64,000 nucleotides of DNA from Rummeliibacillus pycnus_A (GTDB lineage: Bacteria > Bacillota > Bacilli > Bacillales_A > Planococcaceae), in NCBI RefSeq assembly GCF_044359855.1, contig NZ_CP132291.1, forward strand, positions 620,001-684,000, written 5' to 3'. How positions within the stretch are numbered: position 1 is the first letter of the stretch; each line of letters begins with the position of its first letter. The notes beneath the pieces were generated by a model. It was not told the origin of the DNA and searched no databases. It saw only the letters and a list, made by a program, of their open reading frames with translations. Both the position numbers and the translations under genes were made by a program. Shown in pieces: positions 33,617-43,148 of this stretch.

Positions 33617-33983
33617 TTAGCTCATCCTCCAAATGAGCTTTAATCGATTTTAAAGTGACTGAAACACGTGAAATTAAATAAAGAATCGTTACGAGCACCC
33701 ATACTTGCGATTGGTTCGTAAAAAATTGAACATAAGGATTTTCAACTGATTGATTGAATGATAGCAACAGATTTAAAACTTGCACACAAATCATTGTATA
33801 AATAGCCAAAATAAGGGTTAATGTATCAAAAACATTCCATCGCAAAAAAATCGTTGTTTTTTTATAGTCAATTTTTCTGTTATTGCGTACAATATATTTT
33901 CGATCCATAGAAGGCATAATTGCTGCAATAAGAGATACTATTATTCCATTAACTATTAACGATACAATCCAACCTATTCCCAT
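33603..33983 (-). CDS. Membrane protein encoded ahead of the ECF sigma gene
   Basis: 126 residues with three membrane segments (about 2-22, 52-75 and 90-108) and a charged C-terminal tail. It overlaps the sigma gene by 14 bases. I place the start at ATG 33983, 8 bases after AGG; the GTG at 33992 is part of the ribosome binding site. It is not a recognised family. Given the overlap it probably acts in the same signalling pathway, as sensor or additional regulator. Confidence 0.65.
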   Translation of the reverse strand: MGIGWIVSLIVNGIIVSLIAAIMPSMDRKYIVRNNRKIDYKKTTIFLRWNVFDTLTLILAIYTMICVQVLNLLLSFNQSVENPYVQFFTNQSQVWVLVTILYLISRVSVTLKSIKAHLEDELNEKQ

Positions 33984-34117
33984 AATGATCACCTATCCTT
34001 CAAATTTTTTCTTTTTCATTTACTATACAAATGAGTAAAACAAAAAGTTCATTTAAATCCAGTAAAAATAATAATTCCCTTTATATTACTTTTATTTTAC
34101 TAAAGGCGGTACAAAAA

Positions 34118-34147
34118 ACCCACCAACTCTCTGATAAGTTGATGGGT
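34118..34147 (-). terminator. Intrinsic terminator-like hairpin
   Basis: ACCCACCAAC pairs with GTTGATGGGT (one mismatch). On the minus strand it is followed by six T residues. No intact minus-strand gene lies upstream; it may be left over from a lost gene. Confidence 0.5.
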
Positions 34148-34172
34148 AGTAAAACAAGTAAAAATTACTATT

Positions 34173-34341
34173 ATGGATGAAGAAACAAAATATTTGCATG
34201 ATTATAATCAAACTGAACACATTAACACAAGAATTAAGAGTTCCGAAAGTTTAATGGCGAAGCTAGAAAATCAGCTTAAACTGCAAATTTGATGTCTTAA
34301 AAAATGATGAATATTTACAACGATGTAAAAAATTAAATTAA
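34173..34341 (+). pseudogene. Short frameshifted gene fragment
   Basis: A 39-codon frame (MDEETKYLHDYNQTEHINTR, then IKSSESLMAKLENQLKLQI) ends in TGA at 34290. The +1 frame continues FDVLKNDEYLQRCKKLN to a stop at 34341. The motif RIKSSESLMAKL weakly recalls the start of small RelA/SpoT-like synthetases (RxKSxxSIxxKL). It is much too short to be functional. Confidence 0.4.
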
Positions 34342-34460
34342 ATGTTTAATCCAATTCACGAGTAGGCTATATATGAAGAAAAAGTTGATTATGAAAAATA
34401 AATATCAAGGTGTAAATACAAAGTTATATATGAGTTTATATTTTATAGGAGTTGGTTTAA

Positions 34461-36065
34461 ATGGATAATCAGAAAGCAGTAGCTTTTGAAGATGAGAGTA
34501 CCAAACATCGGGGGCTATTGATCGTCGGTTTATTAGTTGCTATGCTTTTTGCTGCACTTGATAATACAATTGTTGGAACCGCTATGCCAAGAATTGTAGG
34601 GGAACTTGGAGGATTAGGTGTCATGACATGGCTTACAACAGCCTACATGCTAACATCCACTACCGTTGTACCAGTTGCAGGTAAATTGGCAGATATGATT
34701 GGGCGCAAATCCGTGTATGTTACGGGGATTATTATATTCTTGATTGGCTCTGCTCTTTGCGGAATGGCAAACTCCATGACCCAATTAATCATTTTTCGCG
34801 GGATTCAAGGGTTAGGCGGAGGCGTAATGATGCCCATGGCAATGATTATTATTGGTGATATTTTTACGGGTGCCCAAAGAGCAAAATGGCAAGGTGTTTT
34901 CGGTGCTATTTTCGGTCTCTCATCCGTTATAGGTCCCCAAATTGGAGGCTGGATTGTAGATGCGGCCAACTGGAGATGGGTATTTTACATTAATATGCCT
35001 GTTGGTATTCTTGCAGCCATTTTAATTAGTTTAGGGCTTAAAAATAGAAAACTAGAAGGACCAATTAAAATAGACTTTGCTGGAATCTTTACGATGATTG
35101 TTGGCGTTGTTAGTTTACTTCTTGCTTTGACATTTGGTGGTAAGGATTATCCTTGGGGCTCATGGCAGATTGTCTCGCTCTTTGCCATTTCTGCAGTGTT
35201 TCTCACAAGTTTTGTAATAGTTGAATCTAAATCAAGCGAAGCAATTTTACCTATGCATTTATTTAAAAATAAGACCTTTTCCATTTTAAATGGTATTGGA
35301 TTCCTTATGTCTGTGGGAATGTTTGGTGCCATTATGTTTGTTCCTCTTTTTATGCAAGGGATTATAGGAATGAGCCCTTCACAATCTGGAACAATGATGA
35401 TTCCAATGATGGTATCCATGATGGTTGCAAGTATTTTTGGAGGTCAGATAGTTAGAAAAATTGGAGTTAAACCACAAATTATTACTGGTATGATTATCAT
35501 GGGATTAGGTTTTTGGTTATTATCAACAATGGGGATTGACACTACAAAATTAGTAGCAATGAGCTTTATGGCAACACTTGGCTTAGGTATGGGATTAGTC
35601 ATGCCAATATTAACCCTTGCCTTACAAGAGAGTTTTCCAAAGTCAGAATTAGGTGTTGTTACATCATCCAGTCAATTTTTCCGTCAAATCGGTGGAACAT
35701 TTGGAATGACCATTTTGGGAGCGATTATGAATTACCGTTCAACCAATTTGTTAACAGAAAAATTAGTTCCTACGCTAGAGAAGCTTCCACCAGAAGCAGG
35801 TGCGTTAGTACAACAATTTGAAGGTATGATTAAAGAGTCGCCTCAAGGGGTCTATTCGATGTTGCTTAGTCCAGAAACATTAGAAAAAATACCTACTTCA
35901 ATTCAAAACATGATGATCCCTATTCTAAAATCTACATTAGTTGATGCATTGCATAGCGTATTCCTTGTAGGCTTAATATTTGTAATATTGGGTGCCATTT
36001 TATCATTCTTTATGAAGAAAATTAAGCTGTCTGATCCTAAAAAAGAAGCCAAGGGTGACAATTAA
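34461..36065 (+). CDS. MFS drug:H+ antiporter, DHA2 (EmrB/QacA) family
   Basis: A 534-residue exporter with 14 predicted membrane helices. DHA2 features: LDNTIVGTAMP in TM1 (motif D1), motif A GKLADMIGRKSVY between TM2 and TM3, the antiporter motif C VIGPQIGGWI in TM5, and a long extracytoplasmic loop at about 430-490 between TM13 and TM14. Typical substrates are cationic drugs and dyes, but none can be fixed here. Ribosome binding site ATAGGAG precedes the ATG. No MarR or TetR gene is adjacent. A terminator follows. Confidence 0.92.
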   Translation: MDNQKAVAFEDESTKHRGLLIVGLLVAMLFAALDNTIVGTAMPRIVGELGGLGVMTWLTTAYMLTSTTVVPVAGKLADMIGRKSVYVTGIIIFLIGSALCGMANSMTQLIIFRGIQGLGGGVMMPMAMIIIGDIFTGAQRAKWQGVFGAIFGLSSVIGPQIGGWIVDAANWRWVFYINMPVGILAAILISLGLKNRKLEGPIKIDFAGIFTMIVGVVSLLLALTFGGKDYPWGSWQIVSLFAISAVFLTSFVIVESKSSEAILPMHLFKNKTFSILNGIGFLMSVGMFGAIMFVPLFMQGIIGMSPSQSGTMMIPMMVSMMVASIFGGQIVRKIGVKPQIITGMIIMGLGFWLLSTMGIDTTKLVAMSFMATLGLGMGLVMPILTLALQESFPKSELGVVTSSSQFFRQIGGTFGMTILGAIMNYRSTNLLTEKLVPTLEKLPPEAGALVQQFEGMIKESPQGVYSMLLSPETLEKIPTSIQNMMIPILKSTLVDALHSVFLVGLIFVILGAILSFFMKKIKLSDPKKEAKGDN

Positions 36066-36091
36066 ATTTCGATAAATGTATAACAGGCAAA

Positions 36092-36115
36092 AAAGCATGG
36101 CATTCGCCATGCTTT
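36092..36115 (+). terminator. Terminator of the MFS gene
   Basis: Perfect 10-bp stem AAAGCATGGC-ATTC-GCCATGCTTT. Confidence 0.75.
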
Positions 36116-36175
36116 GCTGATTCTAATATTCAAAGCTTGTCTGTGTAAGTTATCTATTCATCGTTCCACCTTCAA

Positions 36176-36754
36176 CTAGGTATGAACAATTTTCCTTGTA
36201 ATAAGACTTGTTGTTATCCCCACTACTAGTAAAGTAATAATTGATAGTAAAAGCGTATGTGCGGATATTAATACTCCCCCTAATATAATAACTGTGATAT
36301 CAATCACGAAAATAACAATTCCAACGTTTACTCCTGTTTTAACACTTACGAATTGAGCAACTAGATCAGTCCCTCCAGTACTTGTACGGTGTCGTAACAT
36401 TAATCCGATGCCAGTACCAACAAAGATTCCTCCTAATATCGAGCTAAAAACTGCACTAATATCAATTAAGGAGCGAAAGGGTTTGAACAAATCAATGGTA
36501 AAAGAAGACAAAAGTAATCCATGCAAACTATTGTAAAAATAAGTTCTATATCTAAACCAAGCAACAATAAAAATCGGCATACTCAAAATAATAATCATTA
36601 GGCCGACTTTCAAATTGTATAAATAGTTTAAAATTAATGCTAATCCTACAATTCCTCCATCTAGTATTTTATAAGGTGTTAAAAATAAGTTTATTCCAAG
36701 TGATAAAAAAACACTTCCAATTATTATTATTGAGCCTTTCTTTAGGAAATACAT
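36176..36754 (-). CDS. YitT-family membrane protein (DUF161), short form
   Basis: 192-residue membrane protein with five hydrophobic segments matching the N-terminal membrane domain of YitT/YpjC-like proteins: SLGINLFLTPYKILDGGIVG in the first, and GIGLMLRHRTSTGGTDLVAQ with the conserved T-GGTD. Full-length YitT proteins (about 280-290 aa) carry a soluble DUF2179 domain after this; it is absent here and the frame ends cleanly. It may be a natural short paralogue. ATG at 36754 is preferred: GGGGG lies 5 bases upstream. Function unknown. Confidence 0.82.
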   Translation of the reverse strand: MYFLKKGSIIIIGSVFLSLGINLFLTPYKILDGGIVGLALILNYLYNLKVGLMIIILSMPIFIVAWFRYRTYFYNSLHGLLLSSFTIDLFKPFRSLIDISAVFSSILGGIFVGTGIGLMLRHRTSTGGTDLVAQFVSVKTGVNVGIVIFVIDITVIILGGVLISAHTLLLSIITLLVVGITTSLITRKIVHT

Positions 36755-36860
36755 ATAAACCCCCTCTAAGGACAACACATATTCCATGTTATGAAATAAT
36801 AGAACAGAACATGTTTTAATTGAAATACAAAGTTGAATTGTTAATGTTTTTTTTACGTTA

Positions 36861-37150
36861 ATAAGTCAATTTCATAAATGCTTTTCTAGTTAAAAAATAC
36901 GAATAGTTTCTAAATAAACAACTCTATTATTCGGATAATATTTCATTTCCAGTATTTACTTAGTATGCCGCTCCAGATGGCGCTTTCCGCGGGCGAGCGT
37001 TGAGCCTCCTCGGAAGCACGTATCGTGCTTCACTGCGGGGTCTCACCTGTCTCGCTTTCCCGCAGGAGTCGCCATCTTCCGCTTCATAGACAATGTTCTT
37101 ATTGATATGGCATATAACAATGGCACATATTATTTTGAAACCATCTATTA
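36861..37150 (-). repeat. Interspersed fold-back repeat, copy A
   Basis: Complete copy. The core runs from AGATGGCG (36975-36982) to CGCCATCT (37070-37077), with GC-rich inner blocks (CTTTCCGCGGGCGAGCG, GAGCCTCCTCGG, CGGGGTCTCACC, CTTTCCCGCAGGAG). AT-rich flanks on both sides match copies B and C over about 100 bases each. No 64-bp module. The remainder of 36755-37193 carries only the spo0M ribosome binding site. Confidence 0.8.
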
Positions 37151-37193
37151 AGTTTTACGTATATTATGTAAATAGATTAAATGGAGGAAACAT

Positions 37194-37964
37194 ATGTCAT
37201 TACTACATAAGGCACTAGCAAGCTTTGGAATAGGAGCAGCAAAAGTTGATACAAAATTAGAACAATCTGTTTTTACAGCTGGAGAAATCGTTCATGGTGA
37301 AGTTCAAATTCACGGTGGAAATGTTAACCAACATATAGATGCGATTTTTTTAACTGTCTATACCTCTTATATACACGAGTCTAATGATTTAAAGCACATT
37401 GAAAATGCATCTATTACACAAGTTCAGGTGAATGAACCATTTACAATTCAAGCAAGTGAAGAAAGAGTTATGCCATTTTCATTTACTCTTCCCATCGATT
37501 GTCCTGTCACTATGGGAAATACAAAAGTATGGATTAAAACTAGCTTAGCTATATCAAATGCTATTGATCCTAAGGATAAGGATTATATAGAAGTTCACCC
37601 TACTCCCCTAGTTTCGGATATTCTAGATGAAATTACTAACCTTGGTTTCAGACTTCGTGAAGTAGAATGTGAGAAAGCATCCAACAAACTACGTAATCCT
37701 TATCCTTTTATACAAGAATTTGAATTTGTCCCTACTGTTGGTAGTTTCCAAGGTCAATTAGATGAGCTTGAAATTATTTTTACTGCTCAAGCAAAAGACT
37801 CCGTAGAAATACTAATGCAAGTTGATCGAAAAGCACGTGGATTAAGCGGGCTTTTATCTGAAGCATTAGAAATGGATGAATCTTATGTACGCTTCACAAT
37901 AGATCAACATGATATTCCTACACTACGTGGAACACTACACAAGTTAATTTCAAAATTCGCATAA
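37194..37964 (+). CDS. spo0M: Sporulation-control protein Spo0M
   Basis: A 256-residue cytoplasmic protein, nearly the length of B. subtilis Spo0M (258). It has the arrestin-like two-beta-sandwich fold: N-terminal domain about 1-130 starting LLHKALASFGIGAAKVDTKL and C-terminal domain about 140-256 ending in a helical part (LSGLLSEALEMDE). Spo0M influences early sporulation and cell-cycle events; its biochemical action is unclear. In B. subtilis it is controlled by SigW and SigH; I saw no clear match to those promoters here, where repeat A lies immediately upstream. TGGAGGAA precedes the ATG. Confidence 0.93.
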   Translation: MSLLHKALASFGIGAAKVDTKLEQSVFTAGEIVHGEVQIHGGNVNQHIDAIFLTVYTSYIHESNDLKHIENASITQVQVNEPFTIQASEERVMPFSFTLPIDCPVTMGNTKVWIKTSLAISNAIDPKDKDYIEVHPTPLVSDILDEITNLGFRLREVECEKASNKLRNPYPFIQEFEFVPTVGSFQGQLDELEIIFTAQAKDSVEILMQVDRKARGLSGLLSEALEMDESYVRFTIDQHDIPTLRGTLHKLISKFA

Positions 37965-38104
37965 TATAGTAACACTCCCTCAAATTACGAAAAAAATAGG
38001 GATTTGAAATAATCATTACAATTCTAAAATACTGTATGAATTGTAATGAACATTTCTTGTACATTGCAATGAAATATAAAATTTATATATAAAGGAGTGG
38101 TTGA

Positions 38105-38638
38105 ATGTTTCCAATGTTAGAATCAGAAAGATTAGTATTGAGAGAACTATTAGAAGATGATGCACAGGGGATATTAAATTGTTTTTCGAATGAGGATGTA
38201 CTACGTTACTATGGGCAAAAACCATTAACTGATAAAGAACAGGTTAAAAATATAATTAAGAATTTTTCAAATAACTTCAAGGAAAAACGAGGAATTAAAT
38301 GGGGAATTGAATTAAAAGAAACAAACGGGATTATTGGAACTATTGGATTTCAAGATTGGTCATCAGAACATAAGAGGGCTGAAGTAGCTTATGCACTCTT
38401 ACCTGAGTACTGGGGAAAGGGGTATGCTAGTGAAGCTGTTTTAAAAGTTATATCATATGGATTTAATGAACTTGATTTAACTCGTATTGGAGCAATTGTT
38501 TTTACAGAAAATACAGCCTCTAATATGTTATTAGAAAGACTAGGATTTGAAAAAGAAGGCATTCTTAGAAATTATATGTATCAAAATAATGTCCCATATG
38601 ATACGAACGTGTACTCTTTGCTTCCAAATAAATCTTAA
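38105..38638 (+). CDS. GNAT N-acetyltransferase (RimJ/RimL type)
   Basis: 177-residue acetyl-CoA-dependent transferase. Typical N-terminus LESERLVLRELLEDDA, core strand GIIGTIGFQDW, acetyl-CoA loop YWGKGYASEAV and C-terminal ENTASNMLLERLGFEKEG. Such proteins acetylate ribosomal protein N-termini, antibiotics or other amines; the acceptor is not predictable. AAAGGAG lies 7 bases before the ATG. It is monocistronic. Confidence 0.92.
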   Translation: MFPMLESERLVLRELLEDDAQGILNCFSNEDVLRYYGQKPLTDKEQVKNIIKNFSNNFKEKRGIKWGIELKETNGIIGTIGFQDWSSEHKRAEVAYALLPEYWGKGYASEAVLKVISYGFNELDLTRIGAIVFTENTASNMLLERLGFEKEGILRNYMYQNNVPYDTNVYSLLPNKS

Positions 38639-38769
38639 AACAAGAATACTTCGAAATAATCTTACTGCTATGTTAGGGTATTCCTTCTTATCTTATAAAG
38701 GGGCGATGGTTGGGAAGATTTAATATGGACTACTCTCAATCAATTTATTTTCACTTAATAGAATCAATT

Positions 38770-39055
38770 TCATAATTCAAAGATTTAATAAAATACATAT
38801 ACATTAAATAGGCCATTGTTATATGTCATATGTATTAGAATATTGACTATGAGCGGAAGATGGCGACTCCTGCGGGAAAGCGAGACAGATGAGACCCCGC
38901 AGTGAAGTACGGTACGTGCTTCCGAGGAGGCTCAACGCTCGCCCGCGGAAAGCGCCATCTGGAGTGGCATACTAAGTAAATACTGAAATGCGTTGTTTAT
39001 TTAAAAAATATTCGTATCTTTTAACAAGAAAAGTATTTATGAAATTGACTCAATA
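38770..39055 (+). repeat. Interspersed fold-back repeat, copy B
   Basis: Core from AGATGGCG (38858-38865) to CGCCATCT (38953-38960), reverse orientation relative to copy A, with the same AT-rich flanks (ending ATTTATGAAATTGACTCAAT). Differences from copy C are scattered single substitutions. The rest of 38639-39202 shows no gene. Confidence 0.8.
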
Positions 39056-39118
39056 CAATGCCCTATTGGGTAGATTGTCTCTGAAAGCCTCCTCTGTTAG
39101 TACAATAAGTTCAACAGA

Positions 39119-39147
39119 AAGAGCGTTAATCCTTTGGATCAACGCCC
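39119..39147 (-). terminator. Weak terminator-like hairpin after the serine hydrolase gene
   Basis: GGCGTTGATCC pairs imperfectly with GGATTAACGC around AAA on the minus strand, followed by TCTTTCTG. It lies 56 bases past the stop at 39203. Confidence 0.45.
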
Positions 39148-39202
39148 TCCCTATTATGGTTACTATAAAATTCAACTTTTTAATTCTCAATTAATGAATT
39201 TA

Positions 39203-40726
39203 TCATACTATCTTATGATTAGTTTCATCGAATTCAGTTACTCTCCTATTTTCTTTTGAGCTTTTATCTGCGTTCAGCTTAATACGTATTAGTTTACCAA
39301 TCTTAATTATGCCAATAATAATTAGGAATAATGAGATGATGAATAAAGCATGCCCAATACCTGGAACAAATAATGTTACGGTTGATAATGGTGCCACAAA
39401 AGTAAATTCATACAATATTAATAATGGTAGTAAGAAGTTAAAAATAAACAAAGACACTACGTTAACTATTCCCCTGAAAGGCTTTACATTTCGTTTTTGT
39501 CCTTTGAATATTTTATAAATTGAAAAAGCCACGAATGCTATTGCCACAACAATTATTAAATCAAATATGATATAAATCATAAAAGGATTCTCTTCGCTTT
39601 TCAGAGGTTCATTGTGTTTAACAAAATTGTATAGATTCGTCACCATCTGATCATATTGGTTACTATTTAAATAATCGAATGAATTGATTAGTAAGGTAAT
39701 TCCATACTCATTATCAAAAAGGACCCTTGTATATGTATTTTCCGTCCAACCATTATGCGATATCACATCATTATCTACTTCCCACCCCATTGCATAATAG
39801 GTATGATCCTCAATAAGAGATGATGGTTGATGCATTTCATCCATACTTTGTTTTGTTAAAACTCTTTCACCTTTAAATTGGCCTTTATTTAATATGGTAA
39901 TCATATAATTTGCCATATCTTCAGCACTTGAAATGAGATAACCAAAGGGAACGTTTCCTTCATGATTTAATTGTTCTGTTGGTAGTTTAAATCCAAACAT
40001 CGTTTCATAGCCAGTAGCTATCGTATTGTTTTTATCTTCTTTTGGGTCTGTATAACTATTCACCATTTGAAGCGGTTTATAAATATTTCTTTTTATATAT
40101 TCATCATAGGGAGTCTTTGTGACTTCTTCAATGACTAAACCTAAAATAGCGTAATTCAGATTGGAATATTGGTAGGATTCACCAACTCCTTTTTCTAGGT
40201 GCAGTCCTTTTAAACTTTCTACAAGCTTTTTTAATGATTGATCACCTTCGGAAATAGCGCGTTGCCCATCATATTCAGAGATTCCACTGGTATGATTTAA
40301 TAAATGCCGGATGGTAATTGCTTTTGATGCTTCCTCATCTGCAACTCTAAACCAAGGTATATATTGTTGAACAGGATTATCCAATTGAATCTTACCTTGA
40401 ACTACTAATTGCATGATGGCTAGTGCAGTAAATGATTTACTAACAGAGCCAAGGACAACTGGCGTCTGTGGTGTCATTTTATTTCCATTAGGACCGGATA
40501 TTCCATAACCTTTAATATATTGTACTTTATCATCTTTCACTATTGCTATTGAAGCACCAGGAATTTTTTGTCTCTTAAGTTCATTGTTCATGTATTCATC
40601 AATTTTAGAAACATCTAAATCATTATGATTTTCAGCTGCCAAAGCCCTCTCATCTAATGATGTAATAAAAAACAGAAGAATGATTAGTATAAATTTTCCG
40701 ATTTTTGATATTTTAAAACTTTTCAT
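39203..40726 (-). CDS. Serine beta-lactamase-like hydrolase (class C/PBP4* type) with membrane tail
   Basis: 507-residue exported hydrolase. N-terminal signal or anchor (about 8-28), then a beta-lactamase fold: nucleophile S-x-x-K as SVSK in VVLGSVSKSFTA, Tyr motif YSN (QYSNLNYAILG), and HNG (ISHNGWT) in place of KTG. After residue about 380 there are three or four membrane segments. This architecture is common in Bacillus serine hydrolases annotated as penicillin-binding protein or esterase; the substrate may be D-amino peptides or an ester. The role in resistance is unproven. ATG at 40726 follows GGGGGAG; TTG at 40738 overlaps that site. Confidence 0.88.
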   Translation of the reverse strand: MKSFKISKIGKFILIILLFFITSLDERALAAENHNDLDVSKIDEYMNNELKRQKIPGASIAIVKDDKVQYIKGYGISGPNGNKMTPQTPVVLGSVSKSFTALAIMQLVVQGKIQLDNPVQQYIPWFRVADEEASKAITIRHLLNHTSGISEYDGQRAISEGDQSLKKLVESLKGLHLEKGVGESYQYSNLNYAILGLVIEEVTKTPYDEYIKRNIYKPLQMVNSYTDPKEDKNNTIATGYETMFGFKLPTEQLNHEGNVPFGYLISSAEDMANYMITILNKGQFKGERVLTKQSMDEMHQPSSLIEDHTYYAMGWEVDNDVISHNGWTENTYTRVLFDNEYGITLLINSFDYLNSNQYDQMVTNLYNFVKHNEPLKSEENPFMIYIIFDLIIVVAIAFVAFSIYKIFKGQKRNVKPFRGIVNVVSLFIFNFLLPLLILYEFTFVAPLSTVTLFVPGIGHALFIISLFLIIIGIIKIGKLIRIKLNADKSSKENRRVTEFDETNHKIV

Positions 40727-40790
40727 CGTCTCCCCCAAATTCTATAAAATGAACTTTATTCTATCTTTATTTACGTCTTTTCCAACTTCA

Positions 40791-40833
40791 TTAAAATAAA
40801 CAGTTACAAGTTGCAATGGATTTAAGCATGCAC
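40791..40833 (-). other. Possible minicistron behind a strong ribosome binding site
   Basis: AAAGGAGG (minus strand, 40841-40848) is followed at 7 bases by GTG-CAT-GCT-TAA, and in another frame by ATG with 12 codons (MLKSIATCNCLF). It lies about 65 bases upstream of the serine hydrolase gene. It could be a leader peptide or the remnant of a lost gene. The rest of 40727-41096 holds nothing clear. Confidence 0.25.
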
Positions 40834-41096
40834 TTTTTTACCTCCTTTTTATATTTCATTTCATACTTTTACTCTACAAATGAAAAGTAATATACTGTAG
40901 TGCCGGTAAGCCATTAATAAGTAATATCTATTAAACGAAAACTTATGACCATTGGCTAATATATATTATTCCTTTAAAAAAGTAGCTATTGAAAAGTTAT
41001 TGATGTTCTCTAAAGACGATCCACTGTGAGACTGTAAATGAAGGAATTGCCCATGGTAAACAAATTCAAGAAAACGTTCCAGTTCATCACAATAAA

Positions 41097-41140
41097 AAAA
41101 GAATGTAGACAAAGTCATTTAACTTTGTCTACATTCTTTT
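41097..41140 (-). terminator. Terminator of the NarL-type two-component operon
   Basis: A perfect 18-bp stem AAAAGAATGTAGACAAAG with its complement, loop TCATTTAA, followed on the minus strand by further T residues. Confidence 0.88.
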
Positions 41141-41143
41141 ACT

Positions 41144-41818
41144 TCAATGTTTCTTATCTTCTACTAGACTCTCTTCCATTGCTTTAATAATAGCAGCAGA
41201 TCTGTTTTTTACATTTAACTTCGAATAAATGGCGGAAATATAATTTTTCACAGTTCCAATTGAAAGAAACATCTTTTCTGAAATTGCTTTATTGGATAAT
41301 CCTTGAGTTAAACATTTTAAAACTTTTAATTCTTGATTATTTAAATCATATGGATGATTTATAGAATTATGGTCAAGTTGTTCTGAGTGTACGTTATTAT
41401 TTAAATGTATCTGACCTAATACCTCTTTTGCTAATTGTTGAGGAATGAGGGAACCTCCGTAATACACCATATTAATTCCCTGAACTAAATATTCAGGATC
41501 AACAGCTTTTAATATATAACCTTCCGCACCAGCATTTAAGGCATTCAAAACGTGTGTAACATCTTGAAAAGTAGTAAGGATGATAACTTTTATATTGGGC
41601 CAACGTTTTTTAATTTCATCTGTCGCCTTTACACCATCCATCACCGGCATTTGAATATCCATTAAAACAATATCAAGGGTTTCCTTTTCGCATAAAGCAA
41701 TTGCCTGGTCTCCATTTTCCGCAGTTCCAACTATCTCAATGTCTGAAATACTTTCAATTACAATTTTTAAGCTTTTTCTTAAAATCTCTTGATCTTCAAC
41801 TATTGCCGCTTTAATCAT
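41144..41818 (-). CDS. NarL/LuxR-family response regulator
   Basis: 224 residues: receiver domain (about 1-120) with the acidic pair ED at the N-terminus, phospho-acceptor Asp in DIVLMDIQMPVMDG, Thr in IILTTF and Lys in YILKAVD. The C-terminal LuxR-type helix-turn-helix is at about 155-215 (KAISEMFLSIGTVKNYISAIYSKLNVKNRSAA). It begins 5 bases after the kinase stop, so the pair is co-transcribed and forms one signalling system. No target genes are adjacent; the regulon is unknown. Confidence 0.92.
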   Translation of the reverse strand: MIKAAIVEDQEILRKSLKIVIESISDIEIVGTAENGDQAIALCEKETLDIVLMDIQMPVMDGVKATDEIKKRWPNIKVIILTTFQDVTHVLNALNAGAEGYILKAVDPEYLVQGINMVYYGGSLIPQQLAKEVLGQIHLNNNVHSEQLDHNSINHPYDLNNQELKVLKCLTQGLSNKAISEKMFLSIGTVKNYISAIYSKLNVKNRSAAIIKAMEESLVEDKKH

Positions 41819-41823
41819 TATAA

Positions 41824-42984
41824 TTAAACTTCCTTTGCCATAGGTATGTTACATGTTATCCTCATACCGTAATTCAATTTAGAATAAAAGTTAACTGTTC
41901 CCGCTACTGCCGCTATTCGATCTTTCATTGAGCGTAAGCCAAACCCTAAATTTAATTCATTACAACCATTTCCATTATCTTCAATAACAACAATCAATTC
42001 TTCTTGTTTAAACGAAATATGTATTTTAATGAAAGTTGCCTGACCATGTTTTTTCGCATTTGTAAGTCCTTCTTGTATACAACGAATAATGGCAAACTTT
42101 ATTCTTTCACCCACTTCGGTCACATCCCCTTCGACATTCAGTTTTATATCTGTTGATGTATGTTTGGTAAAATCAGCAATCAATTCTTTCACCGATTCAA
42201 CTAGGGTTTGGTGATTCGTTGGCGACATATGGTGAATTGTTTTTCTCACATCATTCAATCCATTTCGCGCTAAATCTGAGATCTCTTTTATACTTTTTTC
42301 TGCTTCTTTTTTATCTGCCTGATATAAAAAAGGAAGGGCATCTAAACTTGTTATGACCGAGGTGAAAATATGGCCAACTGTATCATGCAAATCTTGTGAA
42401 ACTCTATTTCGTTCTTCTTTTATCGTCAGTTCCTCAATCTTTTTTGAATAATATTCCAAATCCTTGTTTTTTTCCTCAATAGAAGCAATTAACTCTTTGT
42501 TAGCGTTATTGACAATCGTCATCCTACCTAAACAAAAGCCAATACCATAAAAAATAGTTGTGTCAATAAAAAGTGCAAAGAAATCATAATTAGTAAAGAG
42601 AATGCTGGCCCATGTACCAGCTAATACGAAAGGTCCTATCCAAATTAACGGCTTAACTTGACAAGCATAAGCAACAGTAAGGATAGGTAAGAGTAGAAAA
42701 CTGTAAGTCACTGATATTTCATACTGACTCGATAAGTAAATAAACAAAGAACCCGTTAACAGCACTTCGGCGATTAAATAATATTGGAACTTAATACGCC
42801 CAGGCCTGTAAAATTGATAGGGAAATATGTAAGAACAACTAGCCCATATTAGTAAAATCCACTTTACTGATCCAATCGTACCAACGAATATCGCGTAGCC
42901 ATTATAAGTAAACCATACCGTACGCATGAGTAATAGAAAATAGTCCAGCCAATGCCATTTCCTTTGATCCATTACTGCTCTCAT
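41824..42984 (-). CDS. Sensor histidine kinase (HisKA_3, DesK/LiaS-like)
   Basis: 386 residues with five or six membrane helices in the first 165, a short coiled coil (about 170-195), the HisKA_3 phospho-acceptor His in RNRVSQDLHDTVGHIF and an HATPase_c domain with IEDNGNGCNELNLGFGLRSM. The multi-TM sensor without a large outer domain is the DesK or NreB-like intramembrane-sensing type, suited to membrane state. It is partner of the downstream NarL-type regulator. AGGGGG lies before the ATG. Confidence 0.9.
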   Translation of the reverse strand: MRAVMDQRKWHWLDYFLLLMRTVWFTYNGYAIFVGTIGSVKWILLIWASCSYIFPYQFYRPGRIKFQYYLIAEVLLTGSLFIYLSSQYEISVTYSFLLLPILTVAYACQVKPLIWIGPFVLAGTWASILFTNYDFFALFIDTTIFYGIGFCLGRMTIVNNANKELIASIEEKNKDLEYYSKKIEELTIKEERNRVSQDLHDTVGHIFTSVITSLDALPFLYQADKKEAEKSIKEISDLARNGLNDVRKTIHHMSPTNHQTLVESVKELIADFTKHTSTDIKLNVEGDVTEVGERIKFAIIRCIQEGLTNAKKHGQATFIKIHISFKQEELIVVIEDNGNGCNELNLGFGLRSMKDRIAAVAGTVNFYSKLNYGMRITCNIPMAKEV

Positions 42985-43148
42985 ACTTTTATCCCCCTAT
43001 CTTCACTGTCTATATCATCGTTCCTAAAACTTCTCATGAAAGGAGAAAAAAAATTGAACTGCACTGCAGTTTTTGACGGAAACAAGCCATTCATTTTATT
43101 TTTTACATTTACAAGGTTATATCTAACACTCTAAGCTGCTGTCCTATT

